DNA of 34,462 bases from Devosia equisanguinis. Lineage in GTDB: Bacteria; Pseudomonadota; Alphaproteobacteria; Rhizobiales; Hyphomicrobiaceae. The DNA is taken from assembly GCA_945862355.1 (NCBI GenBank), contig CAMAYR010000026.1, positions 1-34,462 of the forward strand, in the 5' to 3' direction. The position numbers and the translations under genes were made by a program. Numbering within the stretch: the stretch's first letter is position 1; the number at the start of each line of letters is the position of its first letter. The notes under the pieces are model-generated. The model was not told the DNA's origin. It saw only the letters and a list, made by a program, of their open reading frames with translations, and ran no database searches. Below, in pieces: positions 33,530-34,462 of the stretch.

Positions 33530-34462
33530 TCATGACTTCAACCCGAGGCTCTTGGCCAGGGCATTCAGAGCTGCCAGCGCGTTTTCGTCGCCGACGAGCG
33601 CCTTGCGGGCATCCAGTAACGCGGCCTCCGCCTTTTTTGTGTCGCCGAGCACGGCCCAAGACCTGATGAGCCGCTGCCAGCCTTCCCCGTCCCGACCGTT
33701 CTCCTTCAGCCGCTGCGACAGGCCTTCTACCATCTGCATGATCAATTTGCGTCGCTCGTCGGGGGGCAGGGCCGCGATGGTGTCGGCGGTGGAGGCGTCC
33801 GGTCCGGTCGAGTTCGCGGCAGCGGGGCCCCCAGCATCAGCCGGCTTGGCGCGGCGTGCTGCGAGTGCCTCCAGGCGCTCCGTCACGAAGATGCGCCACG
33901 GTGCCTGCGGCGGGGCGCTTTCCAGCAACTTGCGATAGTCCGCTTCGGCCTGGTCGAGATCGCCGTCCTGCTCCTTTGCGAGCGCGAGGCCGAACACTGC
34001 CTCGTTGCGATGGGGCTCGAGCTCGAGCAGACGCTGATACGCCTTGCGGGCCGTCTCGGTGACGATGCCGTCGTTGGCCAGCACCGAGCTTTCGGCGAGC
34101 CCGGAGAGGCGCTGCGGGCTCTCGCTCGTCAGCTCGATCGCGCGGCGGTAGGCCTCTGCGGCATCGGCAAATCGCTCGAGGCGGAGATAAACGGGGGCGA
34201 TGACATCCCAGCCCTGGCCATCGGATGGATTGGCGCGCAGGCGCTCCTCGACGCGGGCGACGAGCTCCTCCACGTCGGCGCCGGGGCCGGGCGTACTGGC
34301 GAGCCGTTCTGCGACAGGACGGCCCGGCAGGCCCGGCGAGCCCTGGACGGCGTAGATCGCCAGCGCGACCGCGGGCACCAGGCCGGCCACCATCATGAAC
34401 AGCTTGTCGCTCGAGATTCTTCGAGCGAATGCGTTCTTGCCGGGCGTCGAACCTATCGTACC
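33530..34462 (-). CDS. ccmI: Cytochrome c maturation protein CcmI (CycH), 5' part outside window
   Basis: The 3' part, about 310 codons, is present; the frame is open to the window edge. An internal membrane helix (MMVAGLVPAVALAIYAVQG) is followed by a TPR-type periplasmic domain with YRRAIELTSESP, YQRLLELEPHRNEAVFGLAL and YRKLLESAPPQAPWRIFVTE. CcmI uses these repeats to hold apocytochrome c tails and pass them to CcmFH. The N-terminal helix and coiled-coil region, expected in the complete protein, lie beyond 34462. Position before ccmE, ccmF and ccmH confirms the identity. Confidence 0.92.
   Translation of the reverse strand, partial: GTIGSTPGKNAFARRISSDKLFMMVAGLVPAVALAIYAVQGSPGLPGRPVAERLASTPGPGADVEELVARVEERLRANPSDGQGWDVIAPVYLRLERFADAAEAYRRAIELTSESPQRLSGLAESSVLANDGIVTETARKAYQRLLELEPHRNEAVFGLALAKEQDGDLDQAEADYRKLLESAPPQAPWRIFVTERLEALAARRAKPADAGGPAAANSTGPDASTADTIAALPPDERRKLIMQMVEGLSQRLKENGRDGEGWQRLIRSWAVLGDTKKAEAALLDARKALVGDENALAALNALAKSLGLKS

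Noticed and set aside
1-34462. CRISPR arrays, tRNA or rRNA genes, insertion sequences, phage or integration sites
   Set aside because: None was seen. The only regular repeats are the short ones listed, and no transposase- or integrase-like protein is encoded.

Overview
The window is GC-rich, almost fully coding, and reads as chromosomal DNA of an alphaproteobacterium, most likely a Hyphomicrobiales (Rhizobiales) relative. This is inferred from gene order and protein style: ccmI-ccmE-ccmF-ccmH followed by degP and an OmpR-type two-component pair, leuS-lptE-holA, and a CenR/OtpR-like regulator next to a cyclic-nucleotide-domain protein and a YkuD transpeptidase. No tRNA, rRNA, IS element, prophage or CRISPR array was recognised.

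Layout. 1-1069 (-) is a flavin monooxygenase, cut by the window edge and carrying one in-frame amber codon. 1230-1895 (-) is the PLP homeostasis protein (YggS). 2108-6494 (+) is the housekeeping run leuS, lptE, holA. 6530-8035 (-) is a two-domain nuclease of the DUF2779 type, and 8294-9445 (+) is a membrane acyltransferase. 9449-10838 (-) is a Rieske ferredoxin plus Rieske oxygenase pair, with operator-like repeats upstream. 11263-12773 (-) holds a cyclic-nucleotide-domain protein and the CenR-like regulator, separated by a tandem 43-bp palindromic repeat. A divergent YkuD transpeptidase follows at 12901-13437 (+).

13583-18652 is the most accessory-looking part. It holds an orphan CoxG-like protein, a cupin/arylsulfotransferase pair, and two glycosyltransferases (rSAM/selenodomain-associated types 1 and 2) that flank a Tat-exported metallo-beta-lactamase-fold hydrolase. 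18814-20759 (+) carries a PA0069-type radical SAM protein and rnhB. A small uncharacterised gene (-) overlaps the tail of rnhB. An AT-richer spacer with two large stem-loops precedes an acetyl-CoA hydrolase/transferase family gene (21419-23290, +). 23332-24816 (-) is a HerA-like ATPase.

25072-34462 is mostly one minus-strand series: ccmI (partial), ccmE, ccmF, ccmH, then degP, response regulator and histidine kinase. It links cytochrome c maturation with envelope protein quality control. It is interrupted by an opposite-strand secreted trypsin-like protease with a peptidoglycan-binding tail (29245-30420, +).

No clear new multi-gene system is proven here. The most unusual items are the putative Fe-S nuclease/DEDD exonuclease fusion, the glycosyltransferase-hydrolase cluster, the structured spacer at 21230-21381, the tandem palindrome at 11987-12085 and the nonsense codon in the monooxygenase. 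All functions are assigned by reading the sequence and from memory of families; no search was run.
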